Notes: generated by a model from the sequence alone, not told the origin. A stretch of DNA of 40,089 nucleotides from Sphingomonas sp. (GCF_003248515.1 NZ_QFOB01000023.1:1-40089); one strand, 5' to 3'; positions 31,112-39,341 are shown, counted from the stretch's first letter. Numbers and translations: made by a program.

Positions 31112-32197
31112 GTGCGCCTGCTCAGGCCGATGGACCAGGATGACGACGACCGCACCGAGCCCGACCTGCCGCCCGCGACCGCGCCCGACACGATCTCGCT
31201 CAGCATGCGCGCCTTCGCGTTGGCGGACGCGGCCGATCGGCTCGGCAACAAGATCGCGGCCTATGTGCGGATGCTCAGCCGCGCGATCGATCTGTCGCGG
31301 CTCGACGGGCTGACGATCGCCTATGATTATGATGCCGCGCTGGCGGAGCTGGACCGCGGCGTCGAGGGCCTGCGGACGCTGACGCGCTCGAACGACGACC
31401 AGCTGATCGGGATCGGGATGGCGCCGGCGGTGCTCCGCGACGGCGTCGTCAAGGTCCATATCGTCCTCAATGCCGCCTATGTCGAAGGGATCGACGATGA
31501 TGGCGCGGAGGAGCCGTCGGCGGCGTTCGACGACGCGCTTTACCTTCTCGCGCACGAGTGCGCGCATGTCGCGGTGACGGCGCAGAAGGATCGCACGCTG
31601 CCGAACCACATCCTGCAACACGGCATATCGGGCTATGAGGAAGCGATCTTCGCGCAGGTCAACGAGGCCTGTTGGGAGGAATATGCCGCCTGCCGGCTGA
31701 GCGCGCCGTTCGGGCACGGACGGCTCGTCTCTTACGAGGAGGGATTGCGGGGCGTGCTCGGCGCCTCGCGCGAGCGCGCCGCGGCCGCGCGGGCGGCATT
31801 CTGGAGGCATGGCGATCTGAACCGGGTGGTTGGCGAGCTCGGGCCGCCGCTGGCCGAACCGCTGCGCCTCGCCGCCTATGTGCTCGGCCATCTGGACGGC
31901 TTGACCGATCCGCCGGCGCTGTCGGACGCCACCCGCCGGGCTATCGCCGACGCCGGCTACACCGACCTGATCGACGACCTCGCCGTGGCGCTCCGCGACC
32001 TCTGGGCGAGCCGCGAGGAGCGGACGACGCTGAGCGAGTTCGAGGTGATCGGCGACGTCGCCCGCGATGCCTTCTGGGCAGGCGGACTGACGATCCGCCC
32101 CGCGACCGACGACGGCGCGACCATCCATGTGTGGGAACCGGACGAGGTCGATCCCGCGGCGCTGGGGCTTAGCCGAGGCTGGCGGCCGGACGCCTAG
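31112..32197 (+). CDS. Zincin-type metallopeptidase (HECAH)
   Basis: The 361-aa protein starts at GTG 31112 or ATG 31130; neither has a strong ribosome site. LYLLAHECAHVAVT gives the HExxH zinc motif at 148-152, and the E-rich helix EACWEEYAACRLS about 35 residues later can supply the third ligand, as in gluzincins. The first 110 residues are helical and acidic. It is soluble, with no signal or membrane segment, so it acts in the cytoplasm. Close spacing to the TIR-like gene suggests one transcript. Paired proteases in immune operons often activate or destroy a partner, but nothing here proves which. Confidence 0.7.
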   Translation: MRLLRPMDQDDDDRTEPDLPPATAPDTISLSMRAFALADAADRLGNKIAAYVRMLSRAIDLSRLDGLTIAYDYDAALAELDRGVEGLRTLTRSNDDQLIGIGMAPAVLRDGVVKVHIVLNAAYVEGIDDDGAEEPSAAFDDALYLLAHECAHVAVTAQKDRTLPNHILQHGISGYEEAIFAQVNEACWEEYAACRLSAPFGHGRLVSYEEGLRGVLGASRERAAAARAAFWRHGDLNRVVGELGPPLAEPLRLAAYVLGHLDGLTDPPALSDATRRAIADAGYTDLIDDLAVALRDLWASREERTTLSEFEVIGDVARDAFWAGGLTIRPATDDGATIHVWEPDEVDPAALGLSRGWRPDA

Positions 32198-32281
32198 CGG
32201 CGCGCGCTGTACGAGACCCAGCCCGCCGGCACGGCGCAGCGGCATCTCCCCCGCCGGACCGTCCGATCGCGCACGGGGAGT

Positions 32282-33103
32282 TCAGATGGCGCGGGTGGTC
32301 CGTCCCGCTCGCGAGATGCCGTGCGAGAGACGGACCGTGTTGAAGCCCTGCTCAAACGCGATGACGATATCGGCGACAACCGCGGATAGTTCGTAGAGCG
32401 TCTCGACACAGGGTTGGCCGGCAAGCGGCGTGCCCGCCGGGAAGACGACGTCGCCCGTGAAACTGAAATCGTGCGCGATGCAGGCCTCGTACCCTTTGGG
32501 CGCGGGCACGAAGCAGCTGGTCCGTTCGGGCGGCGCGGTGCCACCCCTGGCGGTGACCACCGGTAGCCCCTCGAAGACGCCCACCTGGATCGCCACGTCC
32601 ATCGTGCAGGCGACCGGCAGGATCAGGCGATGTTTGTCGATGATGTCGAGTTCGTGCAGCGCGGCCAGCATCGGATTGCCGAGTGGGGTGGGTGCGAGCG
32701 CGCCAACGAGATCGATCGCGACGGGGCCGGCCTTGACGAGGTCCTTGCGTAGCTTCTGCTCGAGCCCGGTCTCCTTGAGCAGGATCGGGAATTGCGTGTG
32801 GTCCGGACTCTCCCCCTGGGCGATCGCGCACGCGCAAGCGAGGTGATCGAGCGCCGAGCGCAGGTTGTGCAGCGCATCGCCGATGAAAAGGGCCAACCGT
32901 CGATCGGGGAAGCCCAGCCGCTCGTAGAGATAATAGCCCGGCTCGCCCGTGTCGGTGTGCGGGGTCTGGACGACCTGATAGGGCCGCTTGGCGAAATAGC
33001 GGCCCGCCTCCTGCGCGAAGGCGGCGATGTGGCGATTTGCGTGCGCGACCTTGGCGATCGCGCCGGCGAAATCGGGACGGACCGCAGCAATACGGGTTTT
33101 CAT
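32282..33103 (-). CDS. Unknown protein, second gene of a coupled pair
   Basis: The 273-aa protein starts at ATG 33103; the frame runs open to 33763, but the extra part is the other strand-frame shadow of the neighbour. An N-terminal helical half contains GDALHNLRSALDHLACACA (about 75-93), a pattern of helical HEPN/Abi-like proteins in which N-x-R and D-H are conserved. The C-terminal half is beta-rich. Its ATG overlaps the stop of the upstream gene by 4 nt. Family not firmly recognised. It converges on the metallopeptidase gene. Confidence 0.6.
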   Translation of the reverse strand: MKTRIAAVRPDFAGAIAKVAHANRHIAAFAQEAGRYFAKRPYQVVQTPHTDTGEPGYYLYERLGFPDRRLALFIGDALHNLRSALDHLACACAIAQGESPDHTQFPILLKETGLEQKLRKDLVKAGPVAIDLVGALAPTPLGNPMLAALHELDIIDKHRLILPVACTMDVAIQVGVFEGLPVVTARGGTAPPERTSCFVPAPKGYEACIAHDFSFTGDVVFPAGTPLAGQPCVETLYELSAVVADIVIAFEQGFNTVRLSHGISRAGRTTRAI

Positions 33104-33753
33104 GCGGTCGGCTCGTCGTCCGCGACGCCGGCGAGCTGGCGCATGCCGCTCAGGATCAGCCCCTTCGCCAAGACGAGGCACCGATAGAAAGCATCGACCG
33201 CATCGTAATATTGATCTTCGCCGACGCGCGCCGGATCCTCGGGCGAGATCTGGAACACGACGAGGTGCTCGGCCTCGTCGATCGCGGCGATGCTGGTCCA
33301 CAGATGTCGGGCGCTGAGATGCACGAAAGCGCTCGCGTCCCGATAGACCGTCGTGATCCACGGGAAGGTCGCGCCGAGCCGCTCGAGCAGCCGGTGATCG
33401 GTGAGCCGCGCGCCGGTGTCGTCCTTGAGCTTGTAGACCGCCTCGCCCCCCATCACGGCGGCGGCATAAGCGTGCGGATCGGGAACGAAGCGCAAGGCCG
33501 CGACACGCAAGGCGGTGTCGAGCTGCAGCCGCACCATCGGCGCGGCGGCATGGAAGTTGCGCGCCCGGATCATGGCCGTGAACCCCTCGGGCAGCGCGAC
33601 CGAGCGCTTCGCCGCCGCGAGCAGCAGCATGCCGACCTGGTTCATCGGCAAGCCAGCGCCGAGCAGCGCCTGGCCGTCGCGCAGGAGGCCGGCGTGTTCG
33701 GCGCCGATCCGAGCGAGGCGCGCGTCGAGGTCGAGGGTTGGTGCCGCGGTCAT
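33100..33753 (-). CDS. Helical protein of DUF5677/HEPN-like type, first gene of pair
   Basis: The 217-aa protein starts at ATG 33753; the frame extends to 33942 without support, and the ribosome site is weak. RARNFHAAAPMVRLQLDTAL (about 63-85), followed by an ASAFVHLSARHLW segment (H144), resembles DUF5677 and related HEPN-like proteins, where the R and H helices face each other. It is coupled by ATGA to the 273-aa gene. Both proteins show possible HEPN-like patterns, which suggests a two-part RNA-targeting or toxin-antitoxin unit. This is inference from motifs only. Confidence 0.58.
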   Translation of the reverse strand: MTAAPTLDLDARLARIGAEHAGLLRDGQALLGAGLPMNQVGMLLLAAAKRSVALPEGFTAMIRARNFHAAAPMVRLQLDTALRVAALRFVPDPHAYAAAVMGGEAVYKLKDDTGARLTDHRLLERLGATFPWITTVYRDASAFVHLSARHLWTSIAAIDEAEHLVVFQISPEDPARVGEDQYYDAVDAFYRCLVLAKGLILSGMRQLAGVADDEPTA

Positions 33754-33985
33754 CGACAGACACTTAGCAAGCCGGCGGCATCGTTCGAAAGGCCGCATCG
33801 GGATGACAAGCCATCGGTGCCGATGCCTCGAACCGCGCCTGCCCACGCGGACGGCGGGGAGGGGCCCGGGATCGCCGGATTCGACCCGAAGGTTCGTCAG
33901 GTCGGCAGGCTGCGCCGGCGAGGCCGCCCGCGATCGTCCCACGGACGCGGGCCGTGCGGCATCAGGGCGAGGTCTGCCGGACTCC

Positions 33986-35122
33986 TCAAGACGGCGTGGC
34001 GGCCGCCGGCATCGGGGACTGCACCTTGTCGCAGATCGGCGCGGGCAAGCCTTTGCCGATTGCCTTGGCGACGTCGCGGAGATTGCGCTGGGGCGTCATG
34101 CAGTAGACGATCCCGGTCGCTACGGGCTGCCCGCTGGCGGAATCGACCAGGCGGTAGCTGACAACGAGCCCCGACGCGACCGTGGCCGCTCCGCGTAGCA
34201 GGCCGAGCTCGTAGAAGATGTTCGAGCGGGTGATGGCGGTGCCGCCGACCTGTTCGACAGCGACGCGGAGCAGGAGCGCGGCAGGCGGGTTCGTCGCGGC
34301 GCCGGTCGTATCGATGCCCCCGGCATAGGGTTCGAGCTGGATCGCGGTGGCGAGCGCGGACAAGGCGCCTTTGTCGGCGGCGGTGAGCGAGTTCGCGAAG
34401 CTGTCCGCCGCGGCGATGACGCTGGCATGATCGGATCGCACGCAGACCGCGCGGCGCTGCGCGATATCGTCGACGAGCCCGTAATAGCCGGCGAGGATCC
34501 GGCTGCCGGCGGCGGGGAGACCGGTGCCCTCGCCGACGAGGTGGAAAGTGCCGCCGCCCCTGATCTCGACCGCGTTCACCAGCATCCGATCGTCGGCGCT
34601 GAGCGCGATCGGGGCGATGGTGATGTCGGTCGTCAGCGCCTGCGCGAAGTCGGATGGCACGAACGGGGTCAGCGCGCCTTTCGAGATCGGCACGCCCAGG
34701 ATGCCGAGCTTGGTCTCGGCCTGCTTCTGCTTGTCCTTCTCGGCGCGTTGCTCGGCGATGTCGCCGCTGCAGGCCAGCCGGGGCTCGGCGATCGCGGCCC
34801 GGAATTGCTCGATGCGCCGTCGGACGATCAGCGGCGACACGAGATCGACCTGCTGGTCGTGTGCGGCCAGCAGCACGGGCCGCCGGTACGGGTTGCCGGC
34901 GGTGCTGGCATCGATGATGATCTGCGCTGCGGCGGTGAAAGCCTGGACGTTGGTCACGCCGGCCTCGATGCCGCCGGCGCCGTTGCCGAGCGTGGTCTGA
35001 CCCTTGGCCGCGTTCAGCCCGAGACCGACGACGAGCCCCGTCTTGGTGGCGGTGTCGTCCGCCAGGGCGGGCGAGGCGCCGAGCAGCAAGGCGCAGGCGA
35101 CAATATTCCGGACTGTTTTCAT
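33986..35122 (-). CDS. Exported protein of unknown function
   Basis: The 378-aa protein starts at ATG 35122. MKTVRNIVACALLLGASPALADD is a clear Sec signal peptide with cleavage after ALA. A much longer open frame to 36703 is not real, since it crosses the VOC and SSB genes. The mature part contains repeated alanine-rich helices (AFTAAAQIIIDASTAGNPY, ASVIAAADSFANSLTAADKG) and scattered cysteines (C at CSGDIAEQ, CVRSDH, CMTPQ, ICDK) that could form disulphides. No known domain is recognised. The location is periplasmic or extracellular. Confidence 0.65.
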   Translation of the reverse strand: MKTVRNIVACALLLGASPALADDTATKTGLVVGLGLNAAKGQTTLGNGAGGIEAGVTNVQAFTAAAQIIIDASTAGNPYRRPVLLAAHDQQVDLVSPLIVRRRIEQFRAAIAEPRLACSGDIAEQRAEKDKQKQAETKLGILGVPISKGALTPFVPSDFAQALTTDITIAPIALSADDRMLVNAVEIRGGGTFHLVGEGTGLPAAGSRILAGYYGLVDDIAQRRAVCVRSDHASVIAAADSFANSLTAADKGALSALATAIQLEPYAGGIDTTGAATNPPAALLLRVAVEQVGGTAITRSNIFYELGLLRGAATVASGLVVSYRLVDSASGQPVATGIVYCMTPQRNLRDVAKAIGKGLPAPICDKVQSPMPAAATPS

Positions 35123-35314
35123 CCAACCCCCCCGAGTCGACACCATCGACTGTACCATCGCTTGGCCGGCGGATGAATGATCCAGCTTCGAACTCGATCT
35201 ATTCTTGCAGCGACAGCGCTTGACAGGGCGACGCGCACTTGTGACGGGAAATCGACGGACACCGCTCCTGACCAAGCAAGCGCATCGCCGCCGCTGCTCG
35301 ACGAGAATGTGACG

Positions 35315-35731
35315 ATGGTGACGTCCCCGACTTCCGGGCTGGTTTCCGGCCCTGTTTCCGACATCGTACTCGGGCGCGTCGCGCCCGGAGTCGAGGTGAA
35401 GGATATCCGTGCCGCGCATGACTTCTATGCAAGCGTGTTCGGCTTCGAGAAGGTCTTCGAGAATGGCGATCCGACCGGCTTCATGGTTCTGAAGAAGGAT
35501 GAGGCGGAAATCCATTTGACCCAGAAGCCGGACCACAAGGCCTCGACCGCCAACGTCATGCATATGTTCGTCAGCGATGCGGCCGCATTGTATACGCGGT
35601 GCGAGGCACAGGGCGTCAGGATCATCAAGCGGCTGGCGGACAAGGACTACGGCCAGCGCGCCTTCGTGTGTGCCGATCCCGACGGTAATCGGATCGATAT
35701 CGGTGAGCGGCTCGACCGATCCAGCCGGTGA
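35315..35731 (+). CDS. VOC-superfamily (glyoxalase/bleomycin-resistance-like) protein
   Basis: The 138-aa protein is counted from ATG 35315; a GTG at 35309 and an upstream ATG at 35177 are alternatives. The paired beta-alpha-beta-beta-beta units of the vicinal oxygen chelate fold are visible: VEVKDIRAAHDFYASVFGFE, GFMVLKKDEAEIHLTQKPDH, MHMFVSDAAALYTRCEAQGV, and AFVCADPDGNRIDIGE with the metal-ligand glutamate. Members include glyoxalase I-like enzymes and proteins that sequester bleomycin-type compounds. Substrate unknown. It stands alone between divergent and convergent genes as probable cargo. Confidence 0.8.
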   Translation: MVTSPTSGLVSGPVSDIVLGRVAPGVEVKDIRAAHDFYASVFGFEKVFENGDPTGFMVLKKDEAEIHLTQKPDHKASTANVMHMFVSDAAALYTRCEAQGVRIIKRLADKDYGQRAFVCADPDGNRIDIGERLDRSSR

Positions 35732-35845
35732 TGGTTTGACGCGGGGACAGTTCCTTCGCGGCCCGTGCCGGTCGGCGATACCTGCGTAATTATCGTCGGG
35801 GGCGTTCGATCGAAGCTGGGCGAGCGCGTAGCGATCACGCGAAAA

Positions 35846-35871
35846 GGCCCGGGAGCCGAAGCTCCCGGGCC
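35846..35871 (-). terminator. Rho-independent terminator of ssb
   Basis: On the minus strand this is a perfect 11-bp stem GGCCCGGGAGC / GCTCCCGGGCC with a TTCG tetraloop, followed by TTTT, beginning 13 nt after the ssb stop codon. The UUCG loop and T-run make it a textbook terminator. Confidence 0.9.
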
Positions 35872-35883
35872 GATCCGCCCCGG

Positions 35884-36294
35884 TCAGAATGGGATGTCGT
35901 CGTCCTCGTTGTCCTGCGAGGCCGCCTGCTGCTGCTGGCGGGACTTGCCGTAGGAGAGGAAGGTCACCTCGTCGGCGATGATCTCGACGCCGTAGCGCTC
36001 GATCTTTTCCTGGTCGGTCCAGCGGGTGTAGTGGATGCGGCCGCGGACCATGACCTTCTGGCCCTTCTCGACATATTCGGCGACCGTCTTGCCGACGCCG
36101 TTGAAGCAGGTGATCCGGTGCCATTCGGTGTCTTCGACCCGGCGGCCCTTCTCGTCCTTCTGGACCTTGCCCTCGCTGTCGCGCTTCGGGCGCGAGGTCG
36201 CGAGGCTGAAGCTGGTGATCGTTGTGCCGCCGTTGGTGGTGCGGCTCTCGGGAGTGGCGCCGACGTTGCCGGCGAGGATGACGAGGTTCTGCAT
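35884..36294 (-). CDS. ssb: Single-stranded DNA-binding protein
   Basis: The 136-aa protein starts at ATG 36294 (AAAGGAACC upstream). The N-terminal OB-fold (MQNLVILAGNVGATPESRTT, FSLATSRPKRD, TEWHRITCFNGVGKTVAEYV, KGQKVMVRGRIHYTRW) and the acidic tail ending DNEDDDIPF are diagnostic. The DDDIPF tip docks replication and repair partners. Shorter than chromosomal SSB, it is typical of plasmid or element copies that protect DNA entering in single-stranded form. A strong terminator follows. Its long leader carries the structured element at 36365-36447 and a GGGG/CCCC hairpin. Confidence 0.93.
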   Translation of the reverse strand: MQNLVILAGNVGATPESRTTNGGTTITSFSLATSRPKRDSEGKVQKDEKGRRVEDTEWHRITCFNGVGKTVAEYVEKGQKVMVRGRIHYTRWTDQEKIERYGVEIIADEVTFLSYGKSRQQQQAASQDNEDDDIPF

Positions 36295-37015
36295 TTCGAG
36301 GTTCCTTTGGGTTCGCCGGGGGTTCGTCCCCTCGACTGAACACCGTCGAAGACGGCCAGGACGGCGGCTCCACCGAGCGGCGCAGACGCGCGAGGGGAAC
36401 CCCGTGACGAGGAGTGGTGCGGGCAGCCGTGGCACACGGCAACACGGTCCGAAGGCACGCGGGTTGGGGCCGTTGGACGGCCGGCTTAGGTCGTTCAGCA
36501 AAGAGAGGGGATAAACCCCCACGGGCGGACCGCGATGAACCGCCATGCGGATTTCTCGACTCTCGCCGTGGCAACGACGGTCTACTCCACCCGCCACACC
36601 AGCACGGCGCTATGACCCTCCGGCCGCTTCGCGAACGGGCCGTGGCGCGGGCGGGCATGCGGCTCGGAACCGGAGCCGGCGGATCATACATCCGAAACCG
36701 CATTCCTCTTCCAGGCGTGGCGACGCAGCGCAGGTCGAGCAGGGGAGCCTCGAGGTCGGTTCGAGCCGCTATCCTCTTCGCTGGCCCGACAGGGTCGACG
36801 CTGCGCGGCGATCAGGCGTGCGGGTATTCCCACTGCAGCCAGACACCCGGGCCGCGGCGGAGCTCCCCCGACAATGCGGTCGACTTTTTTGCCTGTCCGG
36901 GTCGGTCTCGACCCTGAGCAGGTTCCGGGCCTCTCGGGCGATCGGTCCGCCATCACCGCGGTGGAACCAGGCACCGCATCCCGGGTTGGATTCCGGTGGA
37001 AAGCAGGAGGTAGAC
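36295..37015. other. Long non-coding leader and intergenic region of ssb
   Basis: These 721 bp hold no credible gene; the ORFs that cross them are arginine-rich and lack family features. The part nearest ssb is a long 5' leader with a GGGG-TTCGT-CCCC hairpin (36319-36331) and the conserved element at 36365-36447. Further right a GGGG-ATAAA-CCCC hairpin lies near 36508-36520. Nothing else was recognised. Confidence 0.5.
36365..36447 (-). ncRNA. Conserved structured leader element, copy 1 (ssb)
   Basis: In the ssb transcript direction the order is CCGTGTTGCC, a variable hairpin, GGCTGCCCGCACCAC, a spacer, GTTCCCCTCG, a spacer, and CGGTGGAGCCG. The same blocks in the same order occur before the DUF2493 gene at 38904-38980. 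The central hairpin here is GCCGTG-TGC-CACGGC; in copy 2 it is GCCGC-TTC-GCGGC, so the stem is kept while its sequence changes. The element ends about 70 nt before the start codon, as expected for a cis-acting RNA. A protein-binding DNA site is the alternative. Confidence 0.6.
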
Positions 37016-37156
37016 ATGGCCGACGATCAAAACGCCAACATGCCCAAGATCACGACGGTCGAAGAGACCGGGCTCAAGGAACCGGCAAATCAGGGCCCGC
37101 TCGACCAGGCGCGGGATGAGCAGAAGCAGGTCACGCAGCCCGACGACGACGAATAA
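37016..37156 (+). CDS. Small acidic hydrophilic protein
   Basis: The 46-aa protein starts at ATG 37016, behind a perfect ribosome site (AGGAGGTAGAC). It is rich in D, E, N and Q with a tail of aspartates (MADDQNANMPKITTVEETG ... PDDDE) and is likely disordered. No family is recognised. The strong site argues that it is translated. A 10-bp GC-rich hairpin (37217-37240) lies about 60 nt downstream. Confidence 0.6.
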   Translation: MADDQNANMPKITTVEETGLKEPANQGPLDQARDEQKQVTQPDDDE

Positions 37157-37216
37157 GAGTCGCGGCGCAAGGATCGGCGCGTCGAACGGTTCTCGCCGTA
37201 CGGTCGTAAATTATCG

Positions 37217-37240
37217 CGCGCGCCGCTCGCGCGGCGCGCG
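37217..37240 (+). terminator. GC-rich hairpin downstream of the small acidic gene
   Basis: CGCGCGCCGC-TCGC-GCGGCGCGCG forms a perfect 10-bp stem with a tetraloop. No T-run follows, so termination is uncertain. Confidence 0.35.
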
Positions 37241-37377
37241 GGGCGGCCAAGCGGTGCGAAGTTGCCCGCCAAGACTCCCCCGTCTGCCAAGTAAGTCTGC
37301 CTGACAGCGCGGCTCTCGATCCGTGGCAACCCGGCGACTCCCCTTAACGCGATGTCGACGGGAGTCGCCGATTGCAA

Positions 37378-37716
37378 TCAGCCCAGCTTCTTCTCGATTT
37401 CGTCCAGCGCACGATTGTAGCTGGCGCTCTCGCCGGCGCTGAGAAAGCCCTGTTGCTTCACATATTTGGCCGAGTCGGCGCGGACCCAGGCGAGCTTGCT
37501 CGTCATCGCCGCCGCCTCCGCCGGCGAGACGCGGCCGGCCTTCCGGATTGCGATGAGCTTCTCGTGGATCGCCTTTGCGCGATCGTTCAGCTTGATCTGC
37601 AGTGTATCGGCGCGGTGAGCGGCGTGGGGCTGGGCCGGCCTAGCGGCGGCTGGCACAGCTACGATACCCATCGCCAGCGCGACAAAGAGGAAAGAAGGCG
37701 AGAACGTCATTCGCAT
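37378..37716 (-). CDS. Small exported helical protein
   Basis: The 112-aa protein is counted from ATG 37716, which has GGAG at good spacing; ATG 37722 is too close to it. MRMTFSPSFLFVALAMGIVAVPAAA is a signal peptide. The mature part is a helical, lysine- and alanine-rich domain (KLNDRAKAIHEKLIAIRKAG, then AEAAAMTSKLAWVRAD, GFLSAGESASYNRALDEIEK). The layout resembles small periplasmic two-helix proteins, but no named family is recognised. Confidence 0.65.
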   Translation of the reverse strand: MRMTFSPSFLFVALAMGIVAVPAAARPAQPHAAHRADTLQIKLNDRAKAIHEKLIAIRKAGRVSPAEAAAMTSKLAWVRADSAKYVKQQGFLSAGESASYNRALDEIEKKLG

Positions 37717-37867
37717 CGGCATGCTCCAACATGTGCGCGGGAAATCCGCCAGCCCTCGATTTAGGACCTGCAGCTGAACGAACGCTGTGTCACGGGTCGA
37801 TCGACCTGCGGATCGATCTCATTTGGTGGCCGACGGCCGCCGGCGAACCGACGGCCGCGGAGTGAGC

Positions 37868-38827
37868 TCACGTGAGCCGTCGCTCGCGCTCGCTGTTGAG
37901 CGCGGAGGGTGGCGTACCCAGCGGACCGCGACGATCGACGACACGAACGCCCGCCTTCTTCGCGTCGATCACGAGACGCTCGGTAACGCCATTGCCCTGA
38001 AAGGCGATGAGGTAACGCGGCTTCAGCGAGAGCATCTGCTCGTTGCGACGGAAACCGGCGCGGTCACCGAGCTTGCGGTCGAGTCCGAAACGGACCTGCT
38101 GGACACCATTCTGTTCCGCCCAGGAGGCGGCGATGCGCTCGATACCCTTCATGTCGCCGCCATGGACAAGATACATGTCGCCGACACGCTCACGGACGGC
38201 GTTGAGCGTGCGCAGCAGGTTGCTGCCGAACGTCGTCATGTCGGCATCGGAGATGAAGGTCAGCCGGCCGCCGGCGAACACGACCGGTGTGCCCTGCACG
38301 GTGTTGGCGTCGCGAACCCGGTCGCGGCGCGCGCGGAGGAAGGCGCGGCCGTCGACGATCGCCGATGTCACGCCGAGTGAGATGCGGTTGCCCGTAGCCG
38401 GCACCCAGGAGCGGCCCGTCTCGCGCATGTAGTGCGCAGCGGCGGTATCGCGCATCTGCTCGTAGCAGCCGGCGGCTTCCTCGATCTTCTTGGCGAGGTC
38501 GATCTTTTCTTCGAGGTTCGCGGTGGTGATCTCGGAGCCGTCCTGATCGGCGAGGAGAAGGCGGATCTCGTCGGTGAGTCGGTCGATCGTGGCATGCTTC
38601 TTCGCAGCCGCCCGGTGGAAGAGGTTCACCAGCCCCCAGCCGAGTTCCTCGATGTCACGCTCCAGCGACGTGTTGAAGAGCGTGGCGAACAGATCGCTCC
38701 AGATGGCGGTGGTGGTGTGATCGAGTGCCTCGGTCGGCGGGGGTGCCATGCCGGAGAGGTCTTCGGTTCGGGGTTCGAGATGCCCGAGTTCGAGAGCGGC
38801 GAGTGCCGCGGCGAGGGACGTGGACAT
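37868..38827 (-). CDS. DUF2493 (SLOG/DprA-like) protein
   Basis: The 319-aa protein starts at ATG 38827; the frame to 39298 is a non-coding extension through the leader. The N-terminal 190 residues are helical, with paired helices (LERDIEELGWGLVNLFHRAA, IDLAKKIEEAAGCYEQMRDT). The C-terminal domain, from PVVFAGGRLTFISDAD through MYLVHGGDMKGIERIAASWA to YLIAFQGNGVTERLVIDAKK, is the SLOG-type Rossmann fold of DUF2493, with the GG-D nucleotide-binding loop. Such proteins are regular cargo of alphaproteobacterial plasmids; a nucleotide ligand is expected but unknown. Its leader carries copy 2 of the conserved element. Confidence 0.85.
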   Translation of the reverse strand: MSTSLAAALAALELGHLEPRTEDLSGMAPPPTEALDHTTTAIWSDLFATLFNTSLERDIEELGWGLVNLFHRAAAKKHATIDRLTDEIRLLLADQDGSEITTANLEEKIDLAKKIEEAAGCYEQMRDTAAAHYMRETGRSWVPATGNRISLGVTSAIVDGRAFLRARRDRVRDANTVQGTPVVFAGGRLTFISDADMTTFGSNLLRTLNAVRERVGDMYLVHGGDMKGIERIAASWAEQNGVQQVRFGLDRKLGDRAGFRRNEQMLSLKPRYLIAFQGNGVTERLVIDAKKAGVRVVDRRGPLGTPPSALNSERERRLT

Positions 38828-38903
38828 GGGCGAAAGCCTTTCGTCTGGTCGTGCCGGCGGCCTATCCGCCGGATGCGCACCTCCTGGGCTGCCGAACGAG
38901 AGA

Positions 38904-38980
38904 CGGCCGCACCGAGGGCCAAGCCCGAGGGAAACCTCGAAAATCGGGGTGGTGCGGGCAGCCGCGAAGCGGCAACACGG
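38904..38980 (-). ncRNA. Conserved structured leader element, copy 2 (DUF2493 gene)
   Basis: It has the same block order as copy 1: CCGTGTTGCC, hairpin, GGCTGCCCGCACCAC, spacer, GGTTTCCCTCG, spacer, CGGTGCGGCCG. Here GGTGCGG of the last block can pair with CCGCACC of the second block over 7 bp, closing a longer stem. The distance to the start codon (77 nt) nearly equals that of copy 1 (71 nt). No rightward gene has it. Confidence 0.6.
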
Positions 38981-39239
38981 CCCGGTTTTCGCAGGTTGCG
39001 GACGGCTCGCGGCGGCCCAAGTGCCGCATCCTCTGGCGGAAAGGCGCGTCGGCAGTGCGACGACAGGAAGCCCGATGCCCCCGCCTCGGGCGCTGCCGAT
39101 CGCGAACGCGCCTGGGCGTATCGATCCCGATCCGATCATCGGGTCTGGCACCAATGCGACCGATCGGATGCATAGCGGCTTGCCGACCGCTCGGTGCCGC
39201 TGGTAGGCTCCGATCACTGCGGAGACGTAGTCGGGGCGT

Positions 39240-39341
39240 GGAAACCTCGTAGATTGCGGGCCGGTTCGTGCGACCGGGTGGCGGACGCGTATGTCCAAGC
39301 CCCGGCTAAAGGCGTTCGCGCCTAGCGCAATCTAGGTTTCC
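39240..39341. repeat. Inverted repeat of 16 bp around a 67-bp centre
   Basis: The left arm is GGAAACCT-cgt-AGATTGCG (39240-39258) and the right arm CGCAATCTAGGTTTCC (39326-39341). Apart from the 3-nt insertion the arms are perfectly complementary. It lies between two divergent genes and could be a recombination or protein-binding site, or the two ends of a small non-autonomous insertion. Confidence 0.55.

Noticed and set aside
30158..32245. Leftward frame of 695 codons
   Set aside because: Antisense to the TIR-like and metallopeptidase genes, which carry intact motifs and ribosome sites.
33986..36703. Single 905-codon leftward frame
   Set aside because: It runs through the VOC and SSB genes in the wrong frame. 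Only its last 378 codons, starting with a signal peptide, are credible.
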